64,000 nucleotides of DNA from Chamaecyparis obtusa (taxonomy: Eukaryota; Streptophyta; Pinopsida; Cupressales; Cupressaceae), in assembly GCA_027943335.1 (NCBI GenBank), contig BSBK01007857.1, positions 62,001-126,000 of the forward strand. Direction: 5' to 3'. This document shows, piece by piece, positions 10,916-23,584 of the stretch (position 1 is its first letter; the number at the start of each line of letters is the position of its first letter). The notes under the pieces are model-generated. The model had not been told where the DNA came from. It searched no databases and saw only the letters and a program-made list of their open reading frames with translations. The translations under genes were made by a program, and so were the position numbers.

Positions 10916-12139
10916 GCCGAATCGTTAACTGCTTCTCAAGGACTAATTCGTGTTATATGTATATTATAATATGCTTCTCATCTGAAGATCAACTCTCCTG
11001 CTACCGCAGACATATTCTCACCATTCTTTTACTATCGTTGAAACATTCTATATTGTTCTCCCTACCATAATAATGCTTATCTTACCTCCTTACTTTAGCA
11101 ATCTGGAATTGCCGAACACTTGATACAACCGAAATGATAATTACTTCACGTGGAAGGACTGATTCATCTTGACCTATTCTTGCAATTTCCACAGGAGTTG
11201 CTCTTTTTGTTACGTCGGAGCTCACCTGCTACTGTAGACACATTAATCTCGGTACTCTTTTAATATTGTCCTTATTTTCTATGCTCTTTCTCTTGCTCAC
11301 GAGTGCCGAATCGTTAAATTATATTGGAAATATGCAGGAATTATACATAAATTAGAGTGAAGCGGTACAAAAGAACGCATAAAACATCTCTTCGAGGGAA
11401 AGGTATCGAAAAAAAAAACCAAGACTTTCCACCATACTATTACTGCTGCCAACGTCCCTAATTACGAGAATTTCTTTCTTTGTAAGGGTCGAACATTTTT
11501 CCCCTTTATTTTGGACCCACATTCGTTCTAAAGATTGTTGTTATTATGAGAATTCTTTTAAAATTGTTAATTTTCTATAAAAAAAATATATTATATTTGC
11601 AAGAATGTTTAATAAAGAAATTATGAGTGTTTATTGCTTAAAAGAAACATATTCTTTTATTCTTGTAGATACAATGCAGATGATAGAAAAATTACATCAA
11701 TTACAAATTACCATAGTCTTGATGAGGATAGGTTGTGGGTTGAGCTTTGATCTCTTGAACACTAAAAATGTTTAACCTAAAGGTCTTGTGGAATTAGATC
11801 ATTGAATTCAAGGACCATTTTGAGTTTTATACATAGAATATCCTAAGCATGTGAATTATATCACACAAAATTTTGAAATGAATGTTTCCTTGTGGAATAC
11901 CTCAATCAAAAAGTGATGTCCCCATAAAAGATCTCAATGTTGCATCACATGGTGATTAATATTAAAGGTGATTTTATCTTGAACAACTATGTAGTGGATG
12001 TTGTCATGTAACACTAGTACATATGCCAATAGGAGTCATCTATTAAAAAATATATCAAAAGTTCTATCAGCTACATAGTCACATAATTCATGTCAAGGTT
12101 GACATAAAATCATTATCTAGGTGTGTAAAATGGGTTGTA

Positions 12140-13535
12140 ACACTCAATTCAAGATTAGATTTATTTCATGCAAATTCATTGCATAGAAAAAGCCAAAATT
12201 GTGTGCTTATAATAGAGGAGGAATGGTATTTTAATAATAGAGTGTATGAACTAATGGATAAGAAAAAAAAAGCTATATGTATATAAGAAATGATGAAGTC
12301 AAAAATTCCATCCAATGCTCAAAATATAATTAGAGCTAAAAATTGATGCATATAGTATAAACTCAGGTCATGTAATAAATGTTTATGTGGTACCTTCTTT
12401 ACATGTGAACAATTAGTTTGACACATGTTTGAGTGTCAAAATATAACACGAGAGAAATATTTTTCAAGGAAAAAAGTACACGTGTAAGAAAAAATGTGTG
12501 AAGATATGTAGAATCGAAACCATTATCGTAGAGTTTACATAATGCTTAATCATGTTCAAAGTTATGTGAAATCCTTGAAATAAATAATGTACCTGGTTGA
12601 TGAAGAGTGTATTCCACTCTAAACTTCATTCAAGGGTAATTATTGCTAGATGATACTTGGTGGATCTAGCAGAGACAAACAAGTATCTGTGACCATAATT
12701 TTGAAATTAGAATTAAAATTTATTACATACCCAATGCTATAAATAGTTTGTTAGTACAAGGAGGCTTAATTTAGCTTGTGTAAAAGGAATATTATTGATT
12801 TTAAACATGTGTTAGAATTAATAAATATGTAAAGAGAAAATTAATATACAAATAAATAAATACACGATCTTATAAAAAGTTTAATCATGTGCATAGTTTG
12901 ATTTTGTGCATAGTTATGCTAAAGCCTTGAAGAGAATAGGTGTGGATGATGAAGAACATATTCTATATTATGTAAAATTAAAGAGGAACTATTTAAATAG
13001 GATACTTGTTAGAGTTATTATAGAATAAGACGTGTCTCTGATAAAAATAATTTAAAATTAGAGCTAAAAATTATTATCGACCCAATGCTATAAATAGTGT
13101 CTTTGTTAAATATGGCTTGGCTTGGCTCATGTAAAATGAGAATTGTTAAATTGAATTCTATATTGAAAGATACGTTATGAAAAAATTGCAATGTTATGCG
13201 TCACTAAGATATGTGCATTTTTTTCACAATCTAATAGAAATTGGTGTTGTAACACTTAATGTATAGTAGAAGGAAGACAAATATCACCACCATCAAGCAT
13301 ATAATTTTTTTGTGAATGTCAACATTGAAGGTCAACACAAATTGTCTGTAGGAAGTTGCATTATTGTTATAAGTATATTGTTAAGAGTAGAGAAAATGAA
13401 AAAATAAAAAAATAGAGCCATACAGTTCTATTTTTTAAAAATATATTATAATTATGAGTAGTTCATAGCCTCTCACAATATATGGATATGATTATAACTT
13501 ACATAAACTTATAATCATGAGTAGTTCATATCATC
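12140..13535 (+). mobile_element. LINE 5' region fragment R1 (two TATA-bearing tandem units)
   Basis: This copy contains the 5' non-coding region shared by all LINE fragments in the window. Two related units follow each other, each running from CATGT..AAGTTATG through CCTTGAA, a CATATTCCAC-like block, ACTTGGTGGA and CCCAATGCTATAAATAGT. The TATAAATA boxes lie at 12738-12745 and 13089-13096. No ORF1 follows; a gypsy fragment starts at about 13536. Confidence 0.65.
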
Positions 13536-13539
13536 TCTA

Positions 13540-14100
13540 CTAGTGTCCTTCCTTCTTGTTCATGGACTTCTTGCATAGATTGGGAAAATTCATTAGCATG
13601 ACCACTAACTGAACTCCTTGGTTACCCAACTCCCTGAGTTCACACACTCCTCTTGGATGGATGCCATACACTACCTCAAATGGACTCTTGCTAGTGGATC
13701 TATTGGCATTGTCATTGTAAGAAAGTTCAGCTTGTGGAAATAATTCATCCCACATTTTCCCATACTCCTTTGTAAGACATCTCAATAGATTTCCAAGTAC
13801 CCTGTTAATCACCTCTATTTGGCCATCCATTTGAGGATGATAAGCTGAACCAAATGCAAGGTTTGCACCCAATCTCTTCCATAGGGTCTTCCAAAAGTGC
13901 CCAATAAATTTCACATCTCCATCTGATACAATGTTGATTGGTAGGCCATGAATCCTTACTACCTCTTTGAAGAAAAGGTGAGCAATATAGTTGGCATCAT
14001 GTGCTCTTTTGGAAGGTATAAAGTGACTCATCTTACTAAATCTATCCACCGCTACAAAAATACTAACAAAGCCAGCAACTGTCCTTGGTAGACCTACTAT
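13540..14100 (-). pseudogene. gypsy integrase core (minus)
   Basis: The frame starts upstream of FVAVDRFSKMSHFIPSKR, with the first catalytic Asp. It continues with IVSDGDVKF (second Asp) and DGQIEVINRVLGNLLRCL (third residue, Glu), so the DDE triad is visible. After SPFEVVYGIHPRG, the frame becomes unlike integrase near 13600 and ends at 13540, before any GPF motif or chromodomain. It is the best preserved part of this fragment. Confidence 0.85.
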
Positions 14101-14121
14101 AAAATCTATGCTAAGACATTC

Positions 14122-14394
14122 TCATACTCTAGTTGGAATTGGTAAAGGTTGGTATAACCCTGCATTGGAAGATGTTCCCTTATCTTTTTGGCATACTAAG
14201 CACTTCTCCACATATCTGCTAACATCTCTTGGAAACTTAGGCCAATAGTAAAACCTTTGCACTAAGTCCAATGTCTTATTCAAACCAAAATGTCCACTAT
14301 GGCTCCCACTATGCTTTTCTTGTATAAAGTTCTCCCTCATAGATCCCTTGGGTACACATAGATAATTACCCTTAAACAAAAAGTCATTTTGCAA
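14122..14394 (-). pseudogene. gypsy integrase zinc-binding domain (minus)
   Basis: The 90-codon stretch shows FKGNYLCVPKGSMRE, then SGHFGLNKTLDLVQRFYYWP and the cysteine pair in EKCLVCQKDKG, giving a complete H2C2 set. It ends in LYQPLPIPTRV followed by a stop, where a live integrase would continue into the core domain found at 14100 and below. Confidence 0.85.
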
Positions 14395-14683
14395 GGTGTA
14401 GTCATAAAATTTACTATGAAAGTGATTCTCAAACTCAACACATACCTTATATGCCCTTGAGAAGTCTTCATCTACCTTGTAGAGTTCCTTGAATCCTTCT
14501 ATGTCAATGCTTTGAAGTAGAATTTCTTAGACAATGAGCAACCTTCGGCTAAGTGCATCTGCAACCTTATTGTTTAGGCCCTTTTTATGTTTGATAGTGA
14601 AAGTATAGGCTTGGAGAAACTCCATCCACTTGATATTCCTATGACTTAATTTTTCTTGTGTGTTTATGTAACTTAGTACTTGA

Positions 14684-15154
14684 TTATCTGTATAAACTAC
14701 AAACTACTTGGGAAAAAGACACTTGCCTCCACTTTTTAAGAGCTTGAATCAATGCATAGAGTTCCAAATCATAGGAAGAGTACTTTGATTTGGCTTCATT
14801 CAATCTTTCACTAAAAAATGCAACCAACCTTCCTTCTTGGTTTAGGATTTCTCCCACTGCTATGTTGCTTTCATCACATTCCACAATGAATAACTTATCA
14901 AAAATTGGTAAGACTAGGATGGGCTGTGTTGCCACCCTTTGTTTCAGCTTCTCAAATCCTTCATCACCCTCCTTGGTCCACTTAAACTTAGTTTTGACTC
15001 CTCCTTTTATTAGATCAACTAGAGGTGCACAATTCTCACTAAATCCTCTTATGAACTTTCTATAAAATTGAGCTAACCCATGGAATCTCCTCACGTTGGT
15101 CCCTATTTTAGGAGTGGGCCAATTTAGAATGACTTCTACTTTACTCGGGTCCAT
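14684..15154 (-). pseudogene. gypsy RT connection and RNase H (minus)
   Basis: The 156-codon frame begins at MDPSKVEVILNWPTP, the start of the RT connection, followed by FHGLAQFYRKFIRGFS. RNase H follows as LFIVECDESNIAVGEIL, then VAFFSERLNEAKSKYSSYD and LELYALIQALKKWR. The first Asp and Glu of the RNase H active site are present. The frame is lost after KKWR, and RNase H remains continue at lower coordinates in another frame (about 14690-14530). Confidence 0.85.
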
Positions 15155-15174
15155 TTTAAAATCACCTTGGGAGA

Positions 15175-15540
15175 CTATGTAAAACCTAGATAGACTGGCT
15201 CTTGCTTCAATAATTCATTCTTTTCTAGGTTAATGGCTATCTTCTCTTTATGTAACCTTCTCAATACAACTTCTAGGTTTTTCATGTGTTCATCCTTGGT
15301 CTTACTAAAGATAAAGATATCATATAAATATACCACCACAAACCTTCCTATGTAATCTTTTAGGACTTCATTCATTAATCTCATGAATGTACTAGGTGAA
15401 TTTGTGAGCAAAAAGGGAATAACTAACATTTCATAAAGACCTTATGTTGTTTTAAAGGATAACTTCCATTCATCCCCATATTTCATTGTAATTTGATGGT
15501 AGCCACTCTCAAGGTCAATTTTAGTGAAGTACCTAGACCC
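15175..15540 (-). pseudogene. gypsy reverse transcriptase with broken YxDD motif (minus)
   Basis: From about 15540 the minus strand reads [20 protein letters not shown] and [11 protein letters not shown], then a stop where these enzymes read YG, then [20 protein letters not shown]. The catalytic motif, normally YLDD, reads YLYD in [12 protein letters not shown], so one catalytic aspartate is tyrosine. The stop and this substitution each abolish polymerase function. Confidence 0.85.
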
Positions 15541-15897
15541 TCCAAGACAATCCATAAGGTCTTCTATTCTACGGATAAGAAATCTATACCTAATAGTTAT
15601 CCTATTTATTTCCTTGGAATCAATGCATCATCTCCATTTACCTCCTTTCTTTGGTGCCAATACCATTGGGAAAAAACATGGACTGATGCTCTTTCTAATT
15701 AATCCTTGATCAAGTAGCTCTTGAATCTTCCTTGCAATCTCCTTGTTTTGGTCTGGTGTCATCTTATATGCTTCTTTGTTAGGAAAGGATGCCTCTAGTA
15801 TGAAGTCTATTTGATGGTTGATTTCTCTTTGAGGAGGGAGAGTGGCTAGTGTCCCATAACTGATAATATCTCTAAACTGGTCTGGTAACTACCTCAC

Positions 15898-16251
15898 TTA
15901 CTTTGGTATAGTATCTTGTTGAGGTTTGGTCTCCTCCTTAGGCTTAATCACTATAGCTACTCCAACTCCTTCCTCCTCCTTGAGTTCATGCAAGAACTCC
16001 TTACCACTCATAAGGAACACATTAGTGTCTCCTAAAATTGTAGCTCCTTCTTCAACAAGTGATTGAATCTTGTAGGTGACTCCATTCTTCTTGAAGTTAT
16101 GCATGTTCCTTTTCCCATAGTGGACTGCATCCCAGTCATATTGCCATGGTCTGTCCAATAAAAAGTGGCAAGCATCCATTGGAAAGATGTCACATAACAT
16201 TTTATCTTGGTATTCACCAATCACAAAGTCAACCAACACTTTTTCATTCAC
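15898..16251 (-). pseudogene. gypsy protease-RT linker region (minus)
   Basis: The frame contains VDFVIGEYQDKMLCDIFPMD, then ACHFLLDRPWQYD. This matches the conserved segment after the aspartic protease in chromoviruses (iG.Y.D...CDi.PM.aCH.LLGRPW). The glycine of LLGRPW is Asp here. The protease active site itself would lie upstream, in a damaged frame at about 16260-16560. Confidence 0.75.
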
Positions 16252-16589
16252 TAAGACATTTTGTCCTCTATTTAGCCGAGTGACCTTGTACGGGTGTGTG
16301 TGGGGTATCCTAGTAAGCTTAAAATTTTGGACAACCTCCTATGAGATGATGTTGTCTATCGATCCTAAGTCAATAATGACTTTTCAAACCTTCCCAAGGA
16401 TATTGAACTTGATCATAAATAAATTCCTTCTTTTCTTGGGTTCTTCCTTGACTGGTTCTTTGAGTAGGACTCTCCTAATCATGAGATTCTCCCAATTATC
16501 TAAATCTAGAATCACCTCCAAATATTTGATACTACCAAATTTATCTTGAAAATACACTATTTTCTCTCCCCTTGTGATCTTTAAGCTTT

Positions 16590-17160
16590 GTCAGTGAAAC
16601 TATAAGTAGGGTGGCCTAATTGACCACAATTTTAACATTTCATATTGGAAAAGTGCAAACCTCTACTGAAGTTACTTGATCTACATCCTCCACCTCCATG
16701 AAATCCTCTTCCTCTACCATAGTTACCTCTACCACTTGGCTCACTACTTTGTTCAATCATCTTGGAGTCTCCTTGGCTTCTTGGTTCAATACTTCTACCA
16801 CCATATCCACCCCTATTTCATCTAGGGTCTCTTCCTCTTCCTCTACCCTTAGGGTTAGAGTCCTGGTTCTTTCTAGTTTTCTCTTCTACCTTAAGTGCCA
16901 ACTGAAAGCACTTGTGAATAGTAGTAGGGGTCCACAAGATAATCTCTTCTTGAATACTCCACCTCAATCCACCTAGGTATCTTGCAACTCTAATGCTTTC
17001 CTCTTGTTGCACTTTAAATCTTAGGCATAATTTTTGGAATTCTTTGGTATAGGAGGAAAGATCCATGTCTTTTTTCCTTAGAATTTTTTTCTTCTTGTGC
17101 ATTTGGATCTCATGATCCTCTTACAAAAAATTCTCTTTGATTTTAGTCACCATAGCTTTC
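16590..17160 (-). pseudogene. gypsy gag with damaged zinc knuckle (minus)
   Basis: The frame at 16818-17102 reads DLSSYTKEFQKLCLRFKVQQ, then ESIRVARYLGGLRWSIQEEI and CFQLALKVEEKTRK. This is the C-terminal half of a plant gypsy gag, which forms the particle shell. A knuckle-like KC-stop-NCGQLGHPTY follows near 16640, with a stop inside and the last Cys replaced by Tyr. Confidence 0.8.
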
Positions 17161-17204
17161 CAATTAGCTATGGGCCTTTTTTCTTATCTTTCCCTCTCTT
17201 CTTG

Positions 17205-18779
17205 AAGGGATTTTTGCCAATTTATGTGAAATCCTTGAGGAAAATAACTTATGGTTCATGAAGAGCATATTCCACTCTAAATGTAATTTAAGCATAGTTA
17301 TTTCAAGATGCTACTTCATGGATTTAGTATAGAAAAAAAAGTATCTGTGAGCATGATTTTGAAATTTGAACTCAAAATTATTACATACCCAGCTATAAAT
17401 AGTTTCTTAGTAAAAAGAGGTTTAATATAGCTCATGTAAAAGGAGTATTGTTAATTTTATTTCAACACATGTTAGATTGACTAAATGTGCCATGAGAAAA
17501 TTACTATGTAAATAAATGAATAAAAGATCTTATATATAAAGTAAATAATTTCATGTGCATAGTTATGCTAAATCCTTGAAGAGAATAAGTATGGATGCAG
17601 AAGAGCATATTCCACATTAAGTGCAACTCAAGAAGAACTATTTTAGTATGATACTTGGTGGATATCTTATAGAATAAACACATCTTAGACAAAAAATAAT
17701 TTAAAATTGGTGCCAAAAAATATTATCAGCCTAGTGCTATATAAATAGTATTTTGGTTAAATAGGGTTGGACTTCATTGATGTAAAATAAGAATCACTAA
17801 ATTGAATTTGATATTGAAAGATCCATCATGAATAAAGAACAATATTATTTGATGCTACGATATGTGCATGTTTTTCACAATCCAATAGAAATTGGCGTTG
17901 TAATACTTAATGTACAATAGAAGGAAGAAAAATATCACCAAAATCAAGGAGATATAATTTTTTTTTTTAATGTCGATATTGAACATCAACAAAAATTCTG
18001 TGTAGTAACTTGGATTATTTCTATACCTTTGTTGTTAAAAGTACACAAAATGAAAAAATAAAAATAGAGCTATAGAATTCTAATTTTTCTAAATAATTAT
18101 ATTTATGAGTAGTTGAGAGCCTCTCACAACATATGGATATGATTATAACATATGGATATGATTATAACATATGGATAAAATTATTTTAAAAATAACATAA
18201 TTAAATTAATATTTTAAAGATATTACTAAACCCCGGTTAAATTTGCTAGAGTTCATATTCAAATTCGACGCTGTGAAGAAAGTAATCAAATGGGATCATG
18301 GGAGTAGTATTGATTCTTTACAAGAAAAATTAGTGCATTTCACTTCTAAATGTTGTAGCTATGAAGGAGAATTTATTTGTGTTTCTAAAGATCATTCATC
18401 ATTTCAAAACACTTGTCTAAAGCATGAAGCCATTCATAAACCTAATGTCCATGATCATGAGGTTAATTGTTTTTTAGAAGTTAGCTTAGAGAAAGGTAAG
18501 AAACACCAAGAAAATAAATCAATTAAGAAATCTACTCCAAATAATGAACAAGATACCAAAAGAGGGGATGTAAGGAAGAATAAGGTTTCAAAAAATAATA
18601 TGGATAATGTTAAAGTAGTTTATTCAATGAGAACTAACAAGGACATAGAAAATCCACCTATAGATTACAAAATTTCAATACTAGCGGATCCCCAACAAGA
18701 TATGGAGGAAAATTTTCTATAACAATCCTATAAAAAGAAGCTTCATTAATCATTAACTCTATTTTACCACTCTCCTTTT
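17205..18779 (+). mobile_element. LINE fragment R2 (5' units plus ORF1 region)
   Basis: R2 starts inside the first 5' unit (ATTTATGTGAAATCCTTGAGG) and carries TATAAATA at 17394-17401 and 17740-17747. It continues through the GTAGTTGAGAGCCTCTCACA block to an ORF1-like open frame at 18243-18722. It stops at ACCACTCTCCTTTTACCACTC, where fragment R3 begins. Endonuclease and reverse transcriptase are absent. Confidence 0.65.
18243..18722 (+). pseudogene. putative LINE ORF1-like open frame, 159 codons
   Basis: This is the longest intact version of a frame found in broken form in four LINE fragments (22810-23340, 40320-40855, 60790-61330). It begins MLEFIFKFDAVKKVIKWD, includes CCSYEGEFICVSKDH, and has a lysine-rich middle (KGKKHQENKSIKKSTPN). 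It ends in DPQQDMEENFL; in the other copies the frame continues about 28 codons past the equivalent point. I see no zinc knuckle or RNA-binding motif. Its place upstream of endonuclease/RT in the 59-64 kb copy suggests ORF1. Assignment by position only. Confidence 0.45.
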
Positions 18780-18785
18780 ACCACT

Positions 18786-20150
18786 CAATTCAAGATGAGA
18801 TTTATTTCATTTAAATTCATTGCATAGAAAAAGACAAAATTGTGTGTTTATAATACAAGAGGAATGGTATTGTAATAATAAAGTGTATGAACTAATGCAT
18901 AAGGTAAAAAAACTATATGTATATATATAAGAACCGATGAAGTAAAAAATTACATGCAAAGCTCAAAACATAAGCATACCTAAACAATGATGGATGGAGT
19001 ATAAACTCAGATCATAATAAATGTTTATGTGGTACCTTATTTAGATGTGAACAATTAGTTTAACACATGTTTGAGTGTCTAGATATAACAAGAGAGAAAT
19101 TTTGTGCAAGGAAAAAAGTACATGTGTAAGAAAAATGTTTGACGGTATCTAGAATAGAAACCATTATCGTAGAGTTTACATAATGCTTAATCATGTACAA
19201 ATTTATGTGAAATCCTTGAAGAAAATAAGGTATGGTGGATCAAAAGCATATTCAACTCTAAATGAAATTCAAGGGTAATTATTGCTAGATGATACTTGGT
19301 GGATTTAGCATAGACAAACAAGTGTCTGTGAGCATGATTTTTAAATTAGAATTAAAAATTATTACATACCCAATGTTGTAAATAGTTTATTAGTTAAAGG
19401 AGGTCTAATTTAGCTCATGTAAAAGGAATATTATTAATTTTAAAAATAGGTTAGATTGTCTGACTATATAAAGAGAAAATTATTATGCAAATAAACAGAT
19501 ACAACATCATATATAAATTTTAATCATGTGCATAGTTATGATAGAGCCTTGAAGATAATAAGTATGGATGAGGAAGAGAATATTCCACATTATGTGTAAT
19601 TAAATAGGAACTATTTCAATATGATACTTATTGGAGTTCTTATAGAATAAGATGCATCTTCGACAAAAAATAATTTAAAATTAGAGCTAAAATTATTATC
19701 AACCCAATGCTATAAATAATGTCTTTGTTAAATATGGCTTGACTTAGTTGATTTAAAATGAGAATCGTTAAATTGAATTCTATATTAAAAGATACATCAT
19801 GAACAAAGTGCAATACTACGTGATACTAAGATGTGTTCATTTTTTCACAATCTAATATAGAAATTGGTGTTGTAACATTTAATGTACAATAGAAGGGAGA
19901 AAAATATCACCACCATCAAGGATTTTTTTTTTTTTTGAATGTCGACATTGAAGGCAAAAGAAAACTGTATGTAGGAACTTGCATTATTTTATATATGTAT
20001 ATTGTTAAAAGTAGAGAAAATGAAGAAATAAAAATAGAGCTATACAATTATAATTTTTTTAAATATATTATGATTATGAGTATTTCATAGCTTCTCAAAT
20101 ATATGGATATGATTATAACTTTAAATGTGTCATATAAGGTACTACGGAAA
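18786..20150 (+). mobile_element. LINE 5' region fragment R3
   Basis: It begins at CAATTCAAGATGAGATTTAT, a point also present in R1 and R6, and runs through both 5' units. The first TATA is mutated (TGTAAATA, about 19377) and the second is intact at 19711-19718. It ends near GGTACTACGGAAAATTATTT without ORF1. It directly abuts R2, giving two LINE fragments in the same orientation. Confidence 0.65.
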
Positions 20151-21715
20151 ATTATTTAAAAATTAATGGGTAAATGCATGATAATTTGTCCCCTTTTAGG
20201 CTAACTTGATAGACTCAACCTAGTTAGACTCATTCGAGCCCTACATGGCTAAGTACACGTAGGCACCACATGGCAACAAATGGCACCTACGTGGCCTCTT
20301 GGATTGGGTTGAGTGGTATTCAGTCAAGTAGGACTTGGTCGAGTCCCAATGGTATTATAAATACCGAAAAAGGCCCAAAGCCCCTCATTTGCACATTGAG
20401 GGCCTAAAGAATAGCAAGCATGGAGAAACAATGACTAGTTAGTCGAGTTTTAGGTAGGGGGCCTTTTTTCAATTTTTTTTGTATTTTTTTTTTTTTTGTA
20501 TTTATATGTAAAAAATTGAAAGCAAAAATCACTTAGCATTATAGTTTTTTTTTTTTTCATTTTTAAGAAACAAATATTTTTAGACTCAAACAAATTCTTA
20601 AACATAAACTCAAACATAAACCCATATAATTTATCCAAAAGTTTGAAACTTAAACATAAACCAAAAACCTAAAAACATATATAATTTACCCAAAACGTAA
20701 AACCAAACCTAAAAACATGTAAATAACATGTAGTACATGGTTATGTCAATAGTCCAATAAACAGAATAGGTTAGTACTATAACTCTAGATACTAGGCCAC
20801 TATTGATTCATTGCCCTTTATATTCATTACTAGAAAGGCATACATTACTCGTTCATACTAGGCCACTCTTGATTGAATAACGACTATATTCATCACTCTA
20901 GAAAGATAACCACTATGTGAATGCATTGTATTTGAGTAAGTTAACTAATTTCTAACATATTCATTTAGAAAAAGGTACAAATATTCAAGAAGGATTGTGG
21001 GTTTAGCATATTTTCAACATATTATGCACAATAGGATTTACAAAGGGGTAAATAAGTAGATATGGCACTTCCTTTCTCTATTCATCATGGTTATAGAGAA
21101 AGTTCAACAATAGAAGGTTGTCAAGAAATATGAAAGATATCATGCTTCCTATAACTATTTAATTAATTTTAATTATATTGTGAAATTGCACATGACTAAC
21201 TTAGAGACAAATATGGTCTTCAATGGAAATTGAATTTCTTTGTAGTAATTATAAAAATTAGGGAAGATGAGGTATCTTTGTATTACATAAGCTCCCAAAA
21301 TGTATAGATGCATCTCTTTTGAAGTTGATTGGTAACTCATTTGGTGGTTATTTACACCTATTTAACTCTTTTATATAGGTTTTTATATCTCTAAATATTT
21401 GCAATGTAATGGAAAGGGGAACCATATTATTTTCTCTATTAATATGGCATCCATATATGGTAAATCAAATCAATATAAAAGGGGGATCATATTCCTTTCT
21501 CTATTAATATGGAATCCATATATGGTAAATGAAATTGAAATATATTGAACTATTTAGATATTTAAATGATTCACAAAATAATCCATTCCTATGGATTAAA
21601 TCAAATTTTCTATGTTATCTTCTATTTTAGTCTTGGAAAAACCTATTACAGCCAAATAAATATCCCCTTTAGCTAAAAAGAATGAAACCTTGGAAATGAT
21701 CCTAACTCAACTAAT
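20151..21715. other. AT-rich spacer with a short GC-richer block
   Basis: No gene was recognised. At 20185-20440 a GC-richer block carries ATTATAAATACC and inverted CACGTAGG/CCTACGTG pieces, possibly a lone LTR or promoter remnant. The rest is AT-rich with long T runs at 20460-20560. Confidence 0.45.
21412..21540. repeat. two-copy tandem repeat, about 68 bp unit
   Basis: TCTCTATTAATATGG, then ATCCATATATGGTAAAT, occurs twice with GGGGAACCATATT or GGGGGATCATATT ahead. The copies differ by a few substitutions. Confidence 0.75.
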
Positions 21716-23580
21716 AATATAGTCAAAAATTCCATGCAAAGCTCAAAAGATAAGTAGAGCTTAAAAATGATGCATAGAGTAAAAACTAAGGGTCATGATA
21801 AATGTTTATGTGGTACCTTCTTTACATGTGAATAATTAGTTTGACACATGTTTGGGTTTCCAAATATAACACAAGAGAAATATTGTCCATGGAAAAAAGT
21901 ATGTGTAAGAAAAATGTGTGATGATATGTAGAATAGAAACCATTATTGTAGAGTTTACATAATTCTTAATCATGTGCAAAGTTATATGAAATACTTGAAG
22001 AAAATAAGGTATGGTTGATGAAGAGAGTATTCCGCTCAAAATGCAATTAAAGGGTAATTATTTCTAGATGATACTTGGTAGATTTACCATACACAAATAA
22101 GTGTTTGTGAGCATGATTTTGAAATTAGAATTAAAATCTATTACATTCCTAATACTATAAATATTTTCTTCGTAAAAGGAGGTTTAATTTAACCAATGTA
22201 AAAGGAGTATTGTTAATTTTTTCAAAATATTTTTCATTGACTAAATATGTCATGAGAAAATTATTATGAAAATAAACAAATACAAGATCTTACATAAACT
22301 TTAATCATGTGCATATTTATGCTAAAGCCTTGAAGAGAGTAAGTATGGGTGAGAAAGAGTATATTCCACATTAAGTGCAACTCAAGAACTATTTCAGTAT
22401 GATACTTGGTGGAGTTCTTATAGATTAAGATGTGTCTTGGAAAAAGAAGTTTAAAATTAGCGTAAAAAATTATTATCGACCCAATGCTATAAATAGTGTC
22501 TTTGTTAAATATGGCTCGACTTCTAGTTGATTTGAAATGTGATGAGATAATAAGATATGTGCATATTTTTCACAATCAAATAGAAATTGGTATTGTAACA
22601 CTTAAAGTACAATATAAATTAGAAAAATATCACCACCATCAAGGATATAAATTTTTTTGTGAATGTCGATGTTCAAGGTTAGAAAAAATTATATGTAGGA
22701 ACTTGCATTATTGTTATAGGTATATTGTCAAAAGTAGAGAAAATGAAAAAATAAAAGTATAGCTATACAATTCTAATTTTACTAAATATATTATAGTTAT
22801 GAGATGATAACGCAAGTGATCAAATGGGATGATGATAATAGGATTGATTCTTTATAGGAAAAATTAGGGAATTTCACTTCTAAATGTTGTAGCTATGAAG
22901 GAGAATTTATTTGTGTTTGTAAAGTTAACTCATCATTTAATAATTCCTCTCTAAAGAATGAAGCCATTCATAACCCTAATGTACCTAATCATGAGGTTTT
23001 TTTTAAGAATTTATCTTAGAGAAAGGTAAGAAACACCAAGAAAATAAATCAGTTGATAAATCTACTCCAAATACTCAATGAGATACTCAAGGAGGGGATG
23101 TAAGGAGGAATAAGGATTCCAAAAATAATATGGACAAGGTTAAAGTAGGTTACTCACTCAAAACTAATAACGATATACAACATCCACCTATGGGTAATGA
23201 AATTTCAATACCGATGGATCCCCAACAAGATATGGAGGAAGATTTTCCTCAACAATCCTATGAAAAAGGAGCTTCATTAATCATTAACTCTATTTTACCA
23301 CTCTCCTTTTTAAGAGTTGAACAAGTTTCAAGAATATGATTCAACATAGGACATTGAAATGAAAACATCAGGCATCTCACCTGAACTGTATTTTCCAACC
23401 AAGGTGACTAAAATTAACCAGGAGAAGGAGAATTTTGAACAATTGATTGAAGACTTATTGTTAAAAGTTGTAGAAAATAAAATATATGATATTGCAGATG
23501 AAGTACTCAATGAAGATAATATGATAATTTAATTAGAGAAGGATTCAAGAAACAAAAAGTTTGAAAACCTAGCTAACATA
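21716..23580 (+). mobile_element. LINE fragment R4 (5' units plus decayed ORF1 region)
   Basis: It starts within the 5' region (AGTCAAAAATTCCATGCAAAG), carries TATAAATA at 22156-22163 and 22488-22495, and runs into the ORF1-like region (from about 22810) with several stops. A deletion after GGCTCGACTTCTAGTTGAT is shared only with R5 at 40030, showing that R4 and R5 descend from one truncated copy by segmental duplication. Confidence 0.65.
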
Positions 23581-23584
23581 GCAC

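Larger units (their letters stand above)
9960..13510. repeat. Segmental duplication, copy 1 (GLP A and upstream DNA)
   Basis: This interval is collinear with 56800-60660. Matching blocks run through the GLP gene and promoter, AAGATTGTTGTTATTATGAG (11530 / 58447), GATAGGTTGTGGGTTGAGC (11727 / 58641) and the LINE-derived units up to the ATATGGATATGATTAT block (13480 / 60645). Copy 2 has an extra 268-bp tandem repeat. The similarity ends in copy 1 where a gypsy fragment begins at about 13536. Confidence 0.85.
13536..17160 (-). mobile_element. Ty3/gypsy gag-pol fragment without LTRs, minus strand
   Basis: Reading from 17160 down, the order is gag (ending in a damaged CCHC knuckle), protease linker, reverse transcriptase, RNase H, integrase zinc domain and integrase core. 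No LTR, primer site or chromodomain was found at either end. The piece is flanked by two LINE 5' fragments (R1 and R2) that break at different points, so a simple insertion is not demonstrated. Multiple stops, frameshifts and a destroyed reverse transcriptase motif make it inert. Confidence 0.85.
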
